A stretch of DNA of 64,000 bases from Salipaludibacillus neizhouensis (GCF_002886185.1 NZ_KZ614146.1:3465495-3529494), one strand, 5' to 3'; positions 28,060-38,005 are shown, numbered from the stretch's first letter. Notes: generated by a model from the letters alone, not told the origin. Numbers and translations are program-made.

Positions 28060-29561
28060 GTCTTTCCCTCCAAATCCTTAGAGATCCCTGATGATAGTGA
28101 AAATATATTTTCTTGAGTTGCTTTATCAAAAGGTAAAATCCCCGCTAATTCTCCCTCTTTCATAACAGCAATACGATCAGATAAATTTAATATTTCGCCC
28201 ATCTCCGATGAAATCATGATGATTGATTTACCTTCTCTAAGCAGCTCATTCATTAAATTATAAATTTCTTGCTTCGCTCCGATGTCCACTCCTCTAGTAG
28301 GTTCATCAAAAATGAGTATATCCGCATCCGTAGCAAGAGCTTTTGCAATGACCACTTTTTGTTGATTACCGCCGCTCAACTGACCAGCTAGCTGTCCATC
28401 ATAATATTTAATACTTAATTTATCTTTGTATTCTTTTGAAATACTTTTTTCCTTTTTTAAATCTAAAAAGAGCCCTCGACTGTTCTTTTTAGTTGCCCCT
28501 AAATTTGTATTTACTTCACAGTCCAAACCCAAAACTACCCCTTCTTTTTTCCGATCCTCAGGGATTAGTCCTATTCCTATTTTGAGAGCATGCTCCGGAG
28601 AATCAATTTTACTGTACGTTTTCCCTTTAACGCTTATTGTTCCGCTAGTTATTGGATATAAACCATACAATACTTTCGCGAGCTCCGTGCGTCCTGACCC
28701 CAGTAAACCCGCTACACCTAATACTTCTCCTTTTTTCAAATCAAACGAAATATTGGCTACCTTTCCTTTTGAAAATAGATTTTCCGCAATTAAAATCGTT
28801 TCTTCTTTTTTTGTCCTTGCTCGGGAAGACATGGTCAATTCCCTGCCGACCATCAACTTTACTAATTTCTCATAATCTAATTCTTCAATTGGTTTCGTAG
28901 CAATATAATTTCCATCTCTCAAAACCGTGACTTTATCGGATATTTCAAATATCTCTTCGAACTTATGGGATATATATATGATTGCTACGCCATTTTCTTT
29001 TAATGACCTCATTAATTTAAAAAGAGACTCTACTTCATCACTAGTTAAAGCTGCTGTTGGCTCATCCATTATCAGCACATTTACATCTTGCGAAATAGCT
29101 TTGGCTATTTCTACTAGCTGTTGGTCAGCCACACCTAAATCCTTTACATAAGTACTCGTTGATTTTTTTATATTCATTTTTTCCAAAACATCTTTTGTGA
29201 TTTGTGTATTTAATTGTTTTCTTACAAAAAGCCCTTTTCGCTTTTCTTTTCCTAGCATAATATTTTCTTCTACAGTCAAATGAGGAACCAAATTAAATTC
29301 CTGATATATGATCCCAATGCCTTTTTCCGAGGATGTCCGTGGAGAAAACTCTGTGAGCTTTTCACCGTTCACTTCAATACTTCCGATGGTTGGAGATATC
29401 GCCCCTGCTAAAATTTTCATTAAAGTTGATTTTCCGGCTCCATTTTCTCCCGCTAGGGTATGTACCTCTCCAGGATAAATTTCCATATTAACTCCACTTA
29501 GTGCAATCGTTCCAGGGTACTCTTTTGTCACATCTGTAACTTTAATTATTGGATTAACCAT
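28056..29561 (-). CDS. rbsA: Sugar ABC transporter ATP-binding protein (RbsA type)
   Basis: A 501-residue protein with two fused nucleotide-binding domains, as usual for this family. The first has Walker A GENGAGKST near residue 38 and the Walker B run MDEPTAALTSDEV. The second has a degenerate Walker A, GLLGSGRTE, with LSGGNQQKV and DEPTRGVDIGAK. It drives import of a monosaccharide with RbsC and the RbsB-like binding protein. It lies in the order rbsB-rbsA-rbsC, with a 140-base gap after rbsB. Confidence 0.93.
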   Translation of the reverse strand: MVNPIIKVTDVTKEYPGTIALSGVNMEIYPGEVHTLAGENGAGKSTLMKILAGAISPTIGSIEVNGEKLTEFSPRTSSEKGIGIIYQEFNLVPHLTVEENIMLGKEKRKGLFVRKQLNTQITKDVLEKMNIKKSTSTYVKDLGVADQQLVEIAKAISQDVNVLIMDEPTAALTSDEVESLFKLMRSLKENGVAIIYISHKFEEIFEISDKVTVLRDGNYIATKPIEELDYEKLVKLMVGRELTMSSRARTKKEETILIAENLFSKGKVANISFDLKKGEVLGVAGLLGSGRTELAKVLYGLYPITSGTISVKGKTYSKIDSPEHALKIGIGLIPEDRKKEGVVLGLDCEVNTNLGATKKNSRGLFLDLKKEKSISKEYKDKLSIKYYDGQLAGQLSGGNQQKVVIAKALATDADILIFDEPTRGVDIGAKQEIYNLMNELLREGKSIIMISSEMGEILNLSDRIAVMKEGELAGILPFDKATQENIFSLSSGISKDLEGKT

Positions 29562-29596
29562 TATGTCACCTCCTCATAAATTTCATTTACGAGAGA

Positions 29597-29628
29597 ATGT
29601 TTCAAAAATCCAGAGCATTCTGAAACAT
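29597..29628 (-). terminator. Intercistronic hairpin between rbsB and rbsA
   Basis: ATGTTTCA and TGAAACAT pair across a 16-base loop, with no T run. Such stems behind a binding-protein gene usually protect the upstream message or cause partial termination, giving more binding protein than ATPase. Confidence 0.5.
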
Positions 29629-29701
29629 CCTCAAGTAAATGAGTTTAATCATAGATTTCTACCATTAAACATATTATTGATATGAAACTATCACTAAATT
29701 T

Positions 29702-30712
29702 TTATTGGTATTCCTCGATGTTAGATTCATTTACTCCTCTAACTTCAATTTCATTCTCTACCTCATAGTCATCACCATTTATAATAGCTACCATTACTTC
29801 TACGATCGTTTCGGCAGTTAAAATGGGTTGCTGATCCACAGTAAATTTATAGATTCCTTCTTCACCAATAGCATCTATCGCTTCAGGTACAGCATCTATT
29901 CCACCAACTGCAAATGTATCAGATTCTTTCCCTGCTCCTACTGCTGCATTATAGGCACCTAATGCACCACCATCATTTATACCAAATATTCCTATCATGT
30001 CTGGGTTAGCTTGTAAGAATCCCTCTGAAACATCGTATGCTGTGTTAGGGTCACCTGCCTGTTGATCTCCGACAACTTCGACATCTGGTGAGTATTGACG
30101 GATTCCGTCAATGATTCCTTCTTTTCTTTGAATCACTTGTTCAATTTGGTCAAAATTCAAGATTCCAACTCCACCTTGACCATCATGAACTTCTTTAATC
30201 CACTGTCCCGCTTGTTCACCTAACGCTAATCCCATTCCATACTCATCTGCCCCAATCCAGGCATCCGCATTTTCAAGTTTCGTCGTGTGGGCAAGCACTG
30301 GAATACCAGCATCTTTAGCTTCCTGTACTGCATCGTTTATAGCATTTTGATCAGTGGCTGTAACGATGATTGCGTCAACATCTTGTGCAACGAAGTTTTG
30401 AATAGCTTCAATCTGAGAGTTTACATCATCTCTTGGATCATTAATAATAACTTCATAGCCTTCTTCAGCTGCTAACTCTTCAACTGCAGTAGTTAATTGA
30501 ACAAAAAATGGATTACTTAGATCAAGAACAGTCATCCCAACTTTCATCGAACCCTCTGCATCACTTGCAACTTCACCATTATTTTCAACCGTTTCTTCTT
30601 GATTATTTTCAGCTTGATTGGCATCACCATCTACATCGTTATTTCCACAGGCTGCCAACATCATTATAGATAAAATACATAGAATCGAATAAATTGCATA
30701 CTTACTTTTCAA
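29702..30712 (-). CDS. rbsB: Sugar ABC transporter binding lipoprotein (RbsB type)
   Basis: A 336-residue binding protein of the ribose/galactose class. The lipobox MLAAC (Cys22) is followed by an acidic linker to about residue 55. The two-lobed domain includes KVGMTVLDLSNPFFVQL, DAIIVTATDQNAINDAV and GIFGINDGGALGAY, typical of this fold. It catches a monosaccharide outside the cell. It is first in the operon and a near-perfect cre site lies upstream, so catabolite repression is likely. A three-part sugar sensor encoded at 32373-36832 is a good candidate for its regulator. Confidence 0.92.
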   Translation of the reverse strand: MKSKYAIYSILCILSIMMLAACGNNDVDGDANQAENNQEETVENNGEVASDAEGSMKVGMTVLDLSNPFFVQLTTAVEELAAEEGYEVIINDPRDDVNSQIEAIQNFVAQDVDAIIVTATDQNAINDAVQEAKDAGIPVLAHTTKLENADAWIGADEYGMGLALGEQAGQWIKEVHDGQGGVGILNFDQIEQVIQRKEGIIDGIRQYSPDVEVVGDQQAGDPNTAYDVSEGFLQANPDMIGIFGINDGGALGAYNAAVGAGKESDTFAVGGIDAVPEAIDAIGEEGIYKFTVDQQPILTAETIVEVMVAIINGDDYEVENEIEVRGVNESNIEEYQ

Positions 30713-30847
30713 CTAAATCATCTCCCTTTTCCCAATAGTTATTATGATAAATTCATATAGAAACTTTCCAATAAAATAAAGCAAACTCACTCCTTTCAAA
30801 TTCCTCTAAACATATGGAAGCACTTATTCAATAAATTAATCATACGT

Positions 30848-30861
30848 TTAAAGCGCTTTCA
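30848..30861 (-). promoter_or_regulatory. Candidate CcpA cre site upstream of rbsB
   Basis: On the minus strand TGAAAGCGCTTTAA differs from the optimal cre TGAAAGCGCTTTCA at a single base. It lies about 140 bases upstream of rbsB. Confidence 0.7.
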
Positions 30862-30910
30862 TTTAAATGTGATATCTTTCTGATAAGGGGGGTTTTTTTC
30901 GGTAATAAAA

Positions 30911-30951
30911 AACAACAATTAATTAATGATAAACATTAATTAATTGTTGTT
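30911..30951. terminator. Long AT-rich hairpin between aldo/keto reductase and rbsB
   Basis: Two perfect 18-base arms (AACAACAATTAATTAATG and complement) with a five-base loop have T runs on both sides, so it could terminate in either direction. It lies about 140 bases past the stop of the aldo/keto reductase gene; the stretch from there to 31092 shows no other feature. Confidence 0.7.
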
Positions 30952-31092
30952 TTTGTATATCCACTAGTAAAACTTAGATCTGTTTTCATTTTTAAACTCG
31001 GAGTTAGCACCCACTTGTTTACCTAAAATGGAATAAAAAGATAACACGACGTTAATCAAGTAAACGTGGTCTATACTAGAATTTTATATTCT

Positions 31093-32067
31093 CTACCTTA
31101 AAGGAGTAAAATCTTCTACCTTCTTTAAAACTCGTTCAATCTCCTCTAAAACATCTGAGGATAGGTTAACTTCGACAGCCTTTACATTCTCCACAATTTG
31201 ATCCGGTTTACTTGCACCAATAATCGCTGAACTTACACCTGGTTGACGAAGAATCCAAGCTAAAGATAATTGGGACAATGAGATGCCCAATTCATTTGCA
31301 AGGCCTTGAAGTTCTTGCACTGCCAAAAGAACATTCTCTTGTAAATAGCTTTTTATAACTCCATTCACGGTATCATTTGCAGCTCTACTATCTTTTGGAA
31401 GCTCCATTCCTGGTTTGTATTTCCCGGTTAAAATTCCCTGAGCAAGTGGTGAAAAAACTATCTGACCAAGTCCATTTTTCTCACTAACTTGTAACACTTC
31501 TTTTTCGATATAGCGTTCAAACATATTATAAATAGGTTGATTAGAAATAAGCGGTCTTAAATGTAAACGATTACTAATTTCACTAGCCTCAGTAATTTGC
31601 GCCCCTGTCCATTCACTCACTGCAGAATAGAGTATTTTCCCTTGTGAAGTTAAATCATCCAACGCCCGCAACGTCTCTTCTAAAGGTGTTTCATCGTCAA
31701 AACGATGACAAAAATATATATCAAGATAATCTACACCTAATCGTTTCAAACTAGCATCACATTGCTCGATAATATGTTTTCTAGATAATCCTCTGTCATT
31801 TGGTCCATCACCCATTGGGAAGAAGACCTTTGTTGAGAGCACATAACTTGATCGATCATATCCTTTCAATGCAGCACCAATCGCTTCTTCTCCTGCTCCA
31901 CGATTGTAGGCGTTTGCAGTATCAATAAAATTGATACCATTTTCAAACGCAGTCCTTATACACGCATCTGCCGCCTTCTGTTCTGCTGCAGTTCCATATG
32001 TAAGCCAACTTCCTAAACCAATTTCACTTATTTTCACACCACTATTACCAATACGTCTATATTTCAT
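31093..32067 (-). CDS. Aldo/keto reductase
   Basis: A 324-residue NADPH-dependent oxidoreductase with the full catalytic tetrad: Asp49 and Tyr54 (FIDTANAYNRGAGEE), Lys80 (LSTK) and His121 (YFCHRF). The cofactor end IIGASKPDQIVENV is present. The sequence belongs to the voltage-gated-channel beta-subunit-like group of AKRs, which act on various aldehydes and ketones. It lies alone between the rbs operon and the sensor genes on the same strand. A role on the imported sugar is possible, but nothing specific shows it. Confidence 0.9.
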   Translation of the reverse strand: MKYRRIGNSGVKISEIGLGSWLTYGTAAEQKAADACIRTAFENGINFIDTANAYNRGAGEEAIGAALKGYDRSSYVLSTKVFFPMGDGPNDRGLSRKHIIEQCDASLKRLGVDYLDIYFCHRFDDETPLEETLRALDDLTSQGKILYSAVSEWTGAQITEASEISNRLHLRPLISNQPIYNMFERYIEKEVLQVSEKNGLGQIVFSPLAQGILTGKYKPGMELPKDSRAANDTVNGVIKSYLQENVLLAVQELQGLANELGISLSQLSLAWILRQPGVSSAIIGASKPDQIVENVKAVEVNLSSDVLEEIERVLKKVEDFTPLR

Positions 32068-32346
32068 TTACACATCTTCCCCTTTTATAAAATACATACA
32101 GGTCCAGTCACCAAATAAAACTTGGAAACCAATGATTATATTATACATTATTAACCTTGATGAATTAAACTTTTAGAACTTCATTTTAATTATACGGCTT
32201 TAGCTTAAAAGTCGAATTTTTACAAGGCGAACCTGATTCATCAATTGTCGCATTTGCAGTAGAGGGCTCAGTGCCATATAAGGATTAGTGCTTAGAAGTA
32301 CAGTTGCCAAAAGAGCTCATTGTGTCGCGTTCCTTATTAAAGACAT
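32068..32346. other. Gap upstream of aldo/keto reductase
   Basis: About 280 bases with no open frame of note. It serves as leader of the reductase gene on the minus strand. I recognise no repeat or remnant with confidence. Confidence 0.4.
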
Positions 32347-32373
32347 AAAAAAACTACCACTGAGTGATAGTTT
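32347..32373 (-). terminator. Terminator after the YesN-like regulator
   Basis: On the minus strand AAACTATCA, a five-base loop and TGGTAGTTT are followed by TTTT. The stem touches the stop codon of the regulator gene. Confidence 0.8.
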
Positions 32374-33986
32374 CAAAGTTGAATATTTCTATATTTAGAA
32401 GGCAACTCACCTGTGTATTGTTTAAATAATTTACTGAAGTACTTTGTATCCTTGAAACCAACCTCTTCTGAAATTTCATGTATTTTTAGATTCGATTGAT
32501 GAAGAAGATCTTTTGCTTTTTCTATTCTTATTCTAGTAACATAGTCCAAAACTGTTTCTCCCGTTTGTTTTTTAAATACTTCGCAAAAATAAGTTGGATT
32601 CATATAGATGATATCGGCTATTTTAGAAATAGTAATACTTTCCGAAACATTCTGTTGAATCCAATATTTTGCTTTATCAATATGATTTAAACTACTATCA
32701 ACGCTCATTTTTTCATTGATGACATTCTTCGTCCACGTGATCACCTCAAATTTTAATTGCTCAAAATCCGAAATATTTTTAATCCTGATAAAGATTGGAT
32801 AAAGATATTCATACCCACGATTATCATCTTTAAAAAGATACTTGATGACACGAAAGAGATAAAATCTAATGGTTGTTTCCACTGCTTCTGGTGACTCTAA
32901 TTTCTTTAGTTCACTAAAAAAATCAGGGAACTTTCTTTCTACATCTTGTACATCTAATTTTTCTATTGATAACACTAATTTTTGAATTTCTAAATATATT
33001 TTTTGTGAAGTCTTCCCTTTTGATTCCTTATGAATTTCAGATAGAAACGCAGGGTAATAAACACGATTCCCACCATGTATCATACGTAATTGCATCAATG
33101 ACAAAATTTTATCTCGCATAGCTGGCAACACAGACAAATCATTGAAATAGTCCTCCAGTGCAAAAGAAAAAGTAAGAGGCGTATATGTTTGGATATTTTT
33201 TTTCACATGTTTTACAACACCCTTGCTTTGATCTTCATAATTTATGTCCTCTTCATCAAAGTGTAACAGAAACCAATAACTTGATTTCTCTCCTCTCCAC
33301 CACCAAACATTATTTTCTTCTCTTTTGGAGAAACTTTCTAAAGTTTCGTCTATTATATTTTCAATAGCAAATATCCACGTTTCCCAATCTTTATCAGAAA
33401 ATATGTTTTTCTTATAAGATAAATTATCAAGACTAGTGTTAATCAACATATATTTCCCTGCCGGAAATTTCCTTGTCCATTCCATATTTGATAAGTCGAT
33501 ATCATTTTTTAGAACCATTTCACTTAATAGCTGTACTTGCTTCGTATAGGTTAACTCTTTAGCCTCCGAATGGACTTCAACTAAATGCCTGTCCAACTCG
33601 ATTTTATCGATAACCTTTTCTCTTACAATTCGAAATTGTTTTTCGAGCATTTTTCTATCGATAGGTTTTAATATATAGTCAATTGCCCCTTCTCTCAGAG
33701 CCTCTTGAACAATTTCAAAATCTTCAAAGCCGCTAATGATTACTGAGAGTATCGAGTGAGTGTGATTTAGTTTCTTTATTAATTCGATACCTCCCATATT
33801 CGGCATTTTTATATCAGTAATCAACACATCAAATTCAATTTTTTTATCCTCTATCTCTTCTAATAAAGGTTCCCCATCAGGAAATGCTCCGACTACTTCC
33901 CAACCATCAAATCCATCTATTAATCTAACAATCCCCCGTCTGATTCTAGCTTCATCTTCACAAATTACTGCTTTAACCCTATTCAT
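32373..33986 (-). CDS. AraC-type response regulator (YesN-like)
   Basis: A 537-residue regulator. I chose the ATG at 33986, since GGAGGTGA lies eight bases upstream inside the kinase gene; the start at 34004 has no site. The receiver has Asp58 in VLITDIKMPNMGG. A long middle region carries no known motif. The C-terminal AraC/XylS double helix-turn-helix includes YFCEVFKKQTGETVLDYV and YFSKLFKQYTGELPSKY. It overlaps the kinase gene by eight bases. It should activate sugar uptake or use genes; the rbs operon about 2 kb downstream on the same strand is the nearest target. Confidence 0.92.
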   Translation of the reverse strand: MNRVKAVICEDEARIRRGIVRLIDGFDGWEVVGAFPDGEPLLEEIEDKKIEFDVLITDIKMPNMGGIELIKKLNHTHSILSVIISGFEDFEIVQEALREGAIDYILKPIDRKMLEKQFRIVREKVIDKIELDRHLVEVHSEAKELTYTKQVQLLSEMVLKNDIDLSNMEWTRKFPAGKYMLINTSLDNLSYKKNIFSDKDWETWIFAIENIIDETLESFSKREENNVWWWRGEKSSYWFLLHFDEEDINYEDQSKGVVKHVKKNIQTYTPLTFSFALEDYFNDLSVLPAMRDKILSLMQLRMIHGGNRVYYPAFLSEIHKESKGKTSQKIYLEIQKLVLSIEKLDVQDVERKFPDFFSELKKLESPEAVETTIRFYLFRVIKYLFKDDNRGYEYLYPIFIRIKNISDFEQLKFEVITWTKNVINEKMSVDSSLNHIDKAKYWIQQNVSESITISKIADIIYMNPTYFCEVFKKQTGETVLDYVTRIRIEKAKDLLHQSNLKIHEISEEVGFKDTKYFSKLFKQYTGELPSKYRNIQL

Positions 33987-35799
33987 GTAACAAATCACCT
34001 CCATCTTCTATCCGGTACTCTTTCTTTGGAATCCTTAATACAACAGCCGTTCCGGATCCTAATTCACTTTGGATAGCAATTCCATAATTAGCACCATAAA
34101 GCATTACAATTCTTCCATGAACATTTACCAGCCCAAATTTCTCGTCTTTTTTTATCATCGGGTCGTCTTCATATAATGTTTGTTGCAAACTCGTTAATTG
34201 CTGTCTAGACATTCCTGGACCATTATCAATAATTGTGAAAATGATATCGTCACTAGTTGATTCATCTGAAACAGTAATTGAAATAGCCGCTCGATGTTTA
34301 TTTCTAAGCGCATATTTAACGGCATTCTCAGCAATTGGCTGTAAAATAAATTTGGGCGTAGTATAATTTCCCGAATGAATATTTTCAACTATTTCAAAAT
34401 CCAACCGATCTTCATATCTAAATTTTTGAATAGTCAGATAGTCTTTCACATGCTCTACTTCTTTATCTATAGCGACAGACTCTTCTTTATTTTGTAGGGA
34501 GTATCTTAACATTTTGCCTAGCAAAGAGATCATGTCAACTGCGGTTTCGTTGTCATTTTCTTCTACTGCCATTGTCAGAGACTCTAACGTATTATACAAA
34601 AAATGCGGATTTATTTGAGATTGAAGGGCATATAATTCCGCTTCCTTTTGTTTGATAGTAGTGAAATAATTTATTCTAATTAATTCCCTTATCTTTTCTA
34701 TCATAGAGTTAAAACTATTTGACAACATCCCTACTTCATCTTTTGTATCTATATTAATACCCGCGTTTAAATCCCCCTGTTCAACGGCATTCATCGTTCG
34801 ACGCAATCTGTGAATTGGTTTTGTAACTGACCACGCCAAAATAAACGAAATTCCTATCGAAACTAACGCTAAGGTAATCAATGCAACCAAAATTATATTA
34901 CTAACTACATTTGTTCGGTCTGTAAGATAATTTGATTCAATCTGATGCACTAACGTCCACCCAGTGTTTTCGGATTTACTCACACTTAAAAGGTAATCGT
35001 CATGATCATTTGTTAATTTAAATGTCCCATTTTCAATAGGTATTTCATTAATCCCTTTATATTTACTGCCTATTTTATCTTTTTCAGTTTGATGATATAT
35101 AATTTGATTCATATCATTCATTATCCAAATTTCGGCATTATCTTCTAAACCTAGTAAGATTTCATCAATAAAGCTAATGTCTATAGCTAACGACATCGTT
35201 CCTAGGTTTTTTCGATTATCTACGTCAACAATTTCTTTCATGACTAAAATAAAAGGAATATCCTCCTCAAACGTGATAGGAGTACTGTAAGACGGAAGCT
35301 TTTTCACTTCACTCCTCAAATCATAACTCTCTCCATATGGAACGAAGTCTTCATATTGAAGCTCACCTTCGTAACTTACTCTTGCACTGCTAAAAATCCG
35401 ATCATTAGAATGGATAAATACAGCTAAAATAGCCGGATTAATGCCTTGAAGATATGTTCTTGATAAATAATTGTTAACTTGAAACCGGTCTCTTAGCAAT
35501 GAAGACTGATTTTTATATTGAGTTTCTCCTAAAATAGCTGAAATGGCTGAAGAAGATGTAACAAGTTCAGGCATTTTCTCAATTTCCGATATTTGTGAAT
35601 CAATATTTCTATTAGCCTGATTTAATATGGAAGGGATATATTCAGCTACTTGTAACTCTATCGATTTTGCATAGTGAGTATGAGCAATAGCAGCAAGAAA
35701 TAACAGTGGAATTAATGTTAGTAATACATAGGTGAGGATTAGCTTAGTTCTTAAGCTATAATTTTTTAATTTATTCCATTTCTTTATTTTAGAAATCAT
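33979..35799 (-). CDS. Two-helix sensor histidine kinase (YesM/LytS-like)
   Basis: A 606-residue membrane kinase. Helix 1 is near residues 18-38, followed by an extracellular dCache-like sensor to about 290, helix 2 near 300-322, and a HAMP domain. The His_kinase block has the phospho-acceptor in ALQSQINPHFLYNTLESL, with an ATPase domain containing IAENAVKYALRNK and IIDNGPGMS. It overlaps the binding-lipoprotein gene by 11 bases and the regulator gene by eight, so the three are made together. By analogy with XylFII-LytS-YesN of clostridia, it probably reads the sugar-loaded lipoprotein. Confidence 0.92.
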   Translation of the reverse strand: MISKIKKWNKLKNYSLRTKLILTYVLLTLIPLLFLAAIAHTHYAKSIELQVAEYIPSILNQANRNIDSQISEIEKMPELVTSSSAISAILGETQYKNQSSLLRDRFQVNNYLSRTYLQGINPAILAVFIHSNDRIFSSARVSYEGELQYEDFVPYGESYDLRSEVKKLPSYSTPITFEEDIPFILVMKEIVDVDNRKNLGTMSLAIDISFIDEILLGLEDNAEIWIMNDMNQIIYHQTEKDKIGSKYKGINEIPIENGTFKLTNDHDDYLLSVSKSENTGWTLVHQIESNYLTDRTNVVSNIILVALITLALVSIGISFILAWSVTKPIHRLRRTMNAVEQGDLNAGINIDTKDEVGMLSNSFNSMIEKIRELIRINYFTTIKQKEAELYALQSQINPHFLYNTLESLTMAVEENDNETAVDMISLLGKMLRYSLQNKEESVAIDKEVEHVKDYLTIQKFRYEDRLDFEIVENIHSGNYTTPKFILQPIAENAVKYALRNKHRAAISITVSDESTSDDIIFTIIDNGPGMSRQQLTSLQQTLYEDDPMIKKDEKFGLVNVHGRIVMLYGANYGIAIQSELGSGTAVVLRIPKKEYRIEDGGDLLHE

Positions 35800-36832
35800 A
35801 AAAATCTACATTCTCTTTCGTAAAATCTATCGGATCTCCCATTATAACCGTGTCCCCATTCCACTTAATTCTGCCTACGTTTGGAATATCCTGTCCATTA
35901 GATGGTTTTTTCCCATTTAATAGTTGCTTCGAAAGACTAACCGTTAAATAACCTAACTTTTTAGGACTCCAGAGCGTAACCATTTGAGCGGAATCATTCT
36001 TTAGGTATTGCCTCATTAAGCTAGGAGCCGATAAACCCACAACTGAAATTTCACCTATCTTATTCGCTTCCAACACTGCTTCCGCAGCTGCCGGAGGACC
36101 TACAGAAGAAGCACCGATAATCCCTCTTAACTCCTCATGTTTTTCAATAAGATCCGTCGCCGTTTTATATGCTTTTTGTGGATCATCGTCTGTCTCTACT
36201 ACATCCACTAAATTTAAATCAGGGTAATGATATATTTGTTGATATTTCATCCATTGGAGCCATTCATTGATATTAGGTGCTGTTTCACTTCCGATCATAA
36301 TCGCAAAATCTCCTGATTCACCAACATTCCATGCAAGTGTATCCATAAGGTGCCTGCCTAAAGTTTCTGATTCAACCATATTGATAAAAAAAGATCTTGA
36401 TTCTGGCAATACATCCGAGTCCCAAGTAATTACCTCAATCCCTTCTTTTTGAGCATCTTCCAACACAGAAGATAAATCATTAGGGTCGTTAGCCGAAACA
36501 GCTATTAAATCAACTTCTTCTTCTATTAATTCTTTAATGATCGTTACTTGTGAGTCACTATCACCTATTGCAGGTCCTTTATAAATCAATTCTATCCCTA
36601 AGTCTTCTGCCGCTTCACGTGCACCGTCCTCCACCGCATTGAAATAGCCAATATTCTCTAGCTTTGGTACGAGAGCAATTTTATATTGGTTCGTTGTTCT
36701 ACTTTCCTTTTCTTCTGCCTGTCCCGTATTATAAGTATATAAAACTTCATAACTATTTTCTGTTGAATGAAAGTTTCCACATGCTGTGATCATGATTAAT
36801 AAGGCGCTAAAAATCCATAACTTGTACTTCAC
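35789..36832 (-). CDS. Sugar-binding sensory lipoprotein of a three-component system
   Basis: A 347-residue periplasmic-binding-protein-like lipoprotein with a GTG start and the lipobox MITAC (Cys18). The fold is the RbsB class: KIALVPKLENIGYFNAVEDGA near residue 50, DLIAVSANDPNDLSSVLEDA, and GIIGASSVGPPAAAEAV. There is no transporter gene next to it; instead it is co-translated with a YesM-like kinase and YesN-like regulator. This points to sensing rather than uptake. The nearest likely output is the rbsBAC-like transporter downstream. A plain orphan binding protein is the alternative. Confidence 0.88.
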   Translation of the reverse strand: MKYKLWIFSALLIMITACGNFHSTENSYEVLYTYNTGQAEEKESRTTNQYKIALVPKLENIGYFNAVEDGAREAAEDLGIELIYKGPAIGDSDSQVTIIKELIEEEVDLIAVSANDPNDLSSVLEDAQKEGIEVITWDSDVLPESRSFFINMVESETLGRHLMDTLAWNVGESGDFAIMIGSETAPNINEWLQWMKYQQIYHYPDLNLVDVVETDDDPQKAYKTATDLIEKHEELRGIIGASSVGPPAAAEAVLEANKIGEISVVGLSAPSLMRQYLKNDSAQMVTLWSPKKLGYLTVSLSKQLLNGKKPSNGQDIPNVGRIKWNGDTVIMGDPIDFTKENVDFYDF

Positions 36833-36884
36833 CTAACTCATCCTCTCCAGCTAATAGATAACGTTCACAAAAACGGGGAAGCAA

Positions 36885-37694
36885 TTATAAATTTTTAATC
36901 CAAACACCAGCTAAATCAATCCAGTTTGCAACCTCAGGCTGTAAGGTTGATTCATTGTCTTTCCCCTTTGTTTCTTCCGTGCCAAGGGATAGACCGTGTA
37001 CCCCCTTCGGATAAATGTGCATTTCCAAAGATATTTTATTTTTCACTAGGGCCTCCGCAAACATAAGGCTATTTTGAACCGGAACACTAAAATCTGTCGT
37101 TGTGTGCCATAAAAAAGTGGACGGAGTATCTTCGGAAACTTGCTTCTCTAGTGACACCTCTTCAAAAAGCGCTTCCTCTTTTCCATCCAACAAAGCCTCA
37201 AAAGATCCTTTATGCGCATGCGTTCCCGAAGTAATTACCGGGTAACTCAAAAGAAGCCCATTAGGTTTTATCTCTTCGCTAGCAATCCCTAGTCGCTCTA
37301 CTAAAAATGATTTATTCCAGTGAACACCTAAGCTTGCCGCTAAATGACCACCTGCTGAGAAGCCGGCAACGATGATCTTGTTTATATCGACATGCCATTG
37401 GTCCGCATTTTTTCTAATTAAAGATACTGCCTTTGATAGCTCTAGCAATGCCGTCGGATAAACAGCCGGGCGAACACTATATCTTAAAACACATGCGTTA
37501 AATCCCATCGCATTCAACCTTATCGCAACAGGCTCCGCTTCTCTATCCGACGTGAATTCATAGCCTCCTCCAGGACAAATAACGATCGTCGGACGTTTCC
37601 GGTCACTGTCTATATCAGGAGAGTTATTCAAAATATACGTATACAATTTTGCCTCGGAATTCTCTGTTCGAATAGTGATTATTTCATGTATCAA
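36885..37694 (-). CDS. Alpha/beta hydrolase, probable acetyl esterase
   Basis: A 269-residue alpha/beta hydrolase starting with TTG at 37694, eight bases after AGGAGG. The oxyanion motif CPGGGYEF is near residue 40, the nucleophile serine lies in AGFSAGGHLAASLG near residue 130, the acid is probably in HTTTDFSVPV, and the histidine in KGVHGLSLGT. This resembles bacterial xylan/sugar acetyl esterases (BD-FAE group). No signal peptide is visible, so it acts inside the cell, perhaps on acetylated oligosaccharides. It is the first gene of a run leading into the sugar sensor genes, 52 bases upstream. Confidence 0.85.
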   Translation of the reverse strand: MIHEIITIRTENSEAKLYTYILNNSPDIDSDRKRPTIVICPGGGYEFTSDREAEPVAIRLNAMGFNACVLRYSVRPAVYPTALLELSKAVSLIRKNADQWHVDINKIIVAGFSAGGHLAASLGVHWNKSFLVERLGIASEEIKPNGLLLSYPVITSGTHAHKGSFEALLDGKEEALFEEVSLEKQVSEDTPSTFLWHTTTDFSVPVQNSLMFAEALVKNKISLEMHIYPKGVHGLSLGTEETKGKDNESTLQPEVANWIDLAGVWIKNL

Positions 37695-38005
37695 AACTAG
37701 TTCCTCCTCTTATTTTGACAATACAATTTAATAAACTTACATAGCTTCTTTTTCTAAAAACTCTAGTAACTAACTCTTTAATGGGATAATCCTCTTTCAT
37801 AGTTTAAATGAAACCGTTAACAATATCTATGAATTCTTAAATTATTTACTCAATGATTTAATAAAAATGCATAGCGTTAAATACAGCGTGATCTTTCCCC
37901 ACCCCGAAGCACCTACGAAGTGTGTGTAGGTGCTACTCGAAAGGAGGAGGGGTTCGCTTGATACGCGTGGCGTTAAGATAGCTGTCATCTTATAAATTAT
38001 CTCGC
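37695..38005. other. Intergenic region upstream of the esterase
   Basis: Holds a nine-base stem, AGCACCTAC paired with GTAGGTGCT (about 37907-37934), without a T run, and an AAAGGAGGAGGGG stretch at about 37939-37951 that no open frame uses. No gene is seen. Confidence 0.4.
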
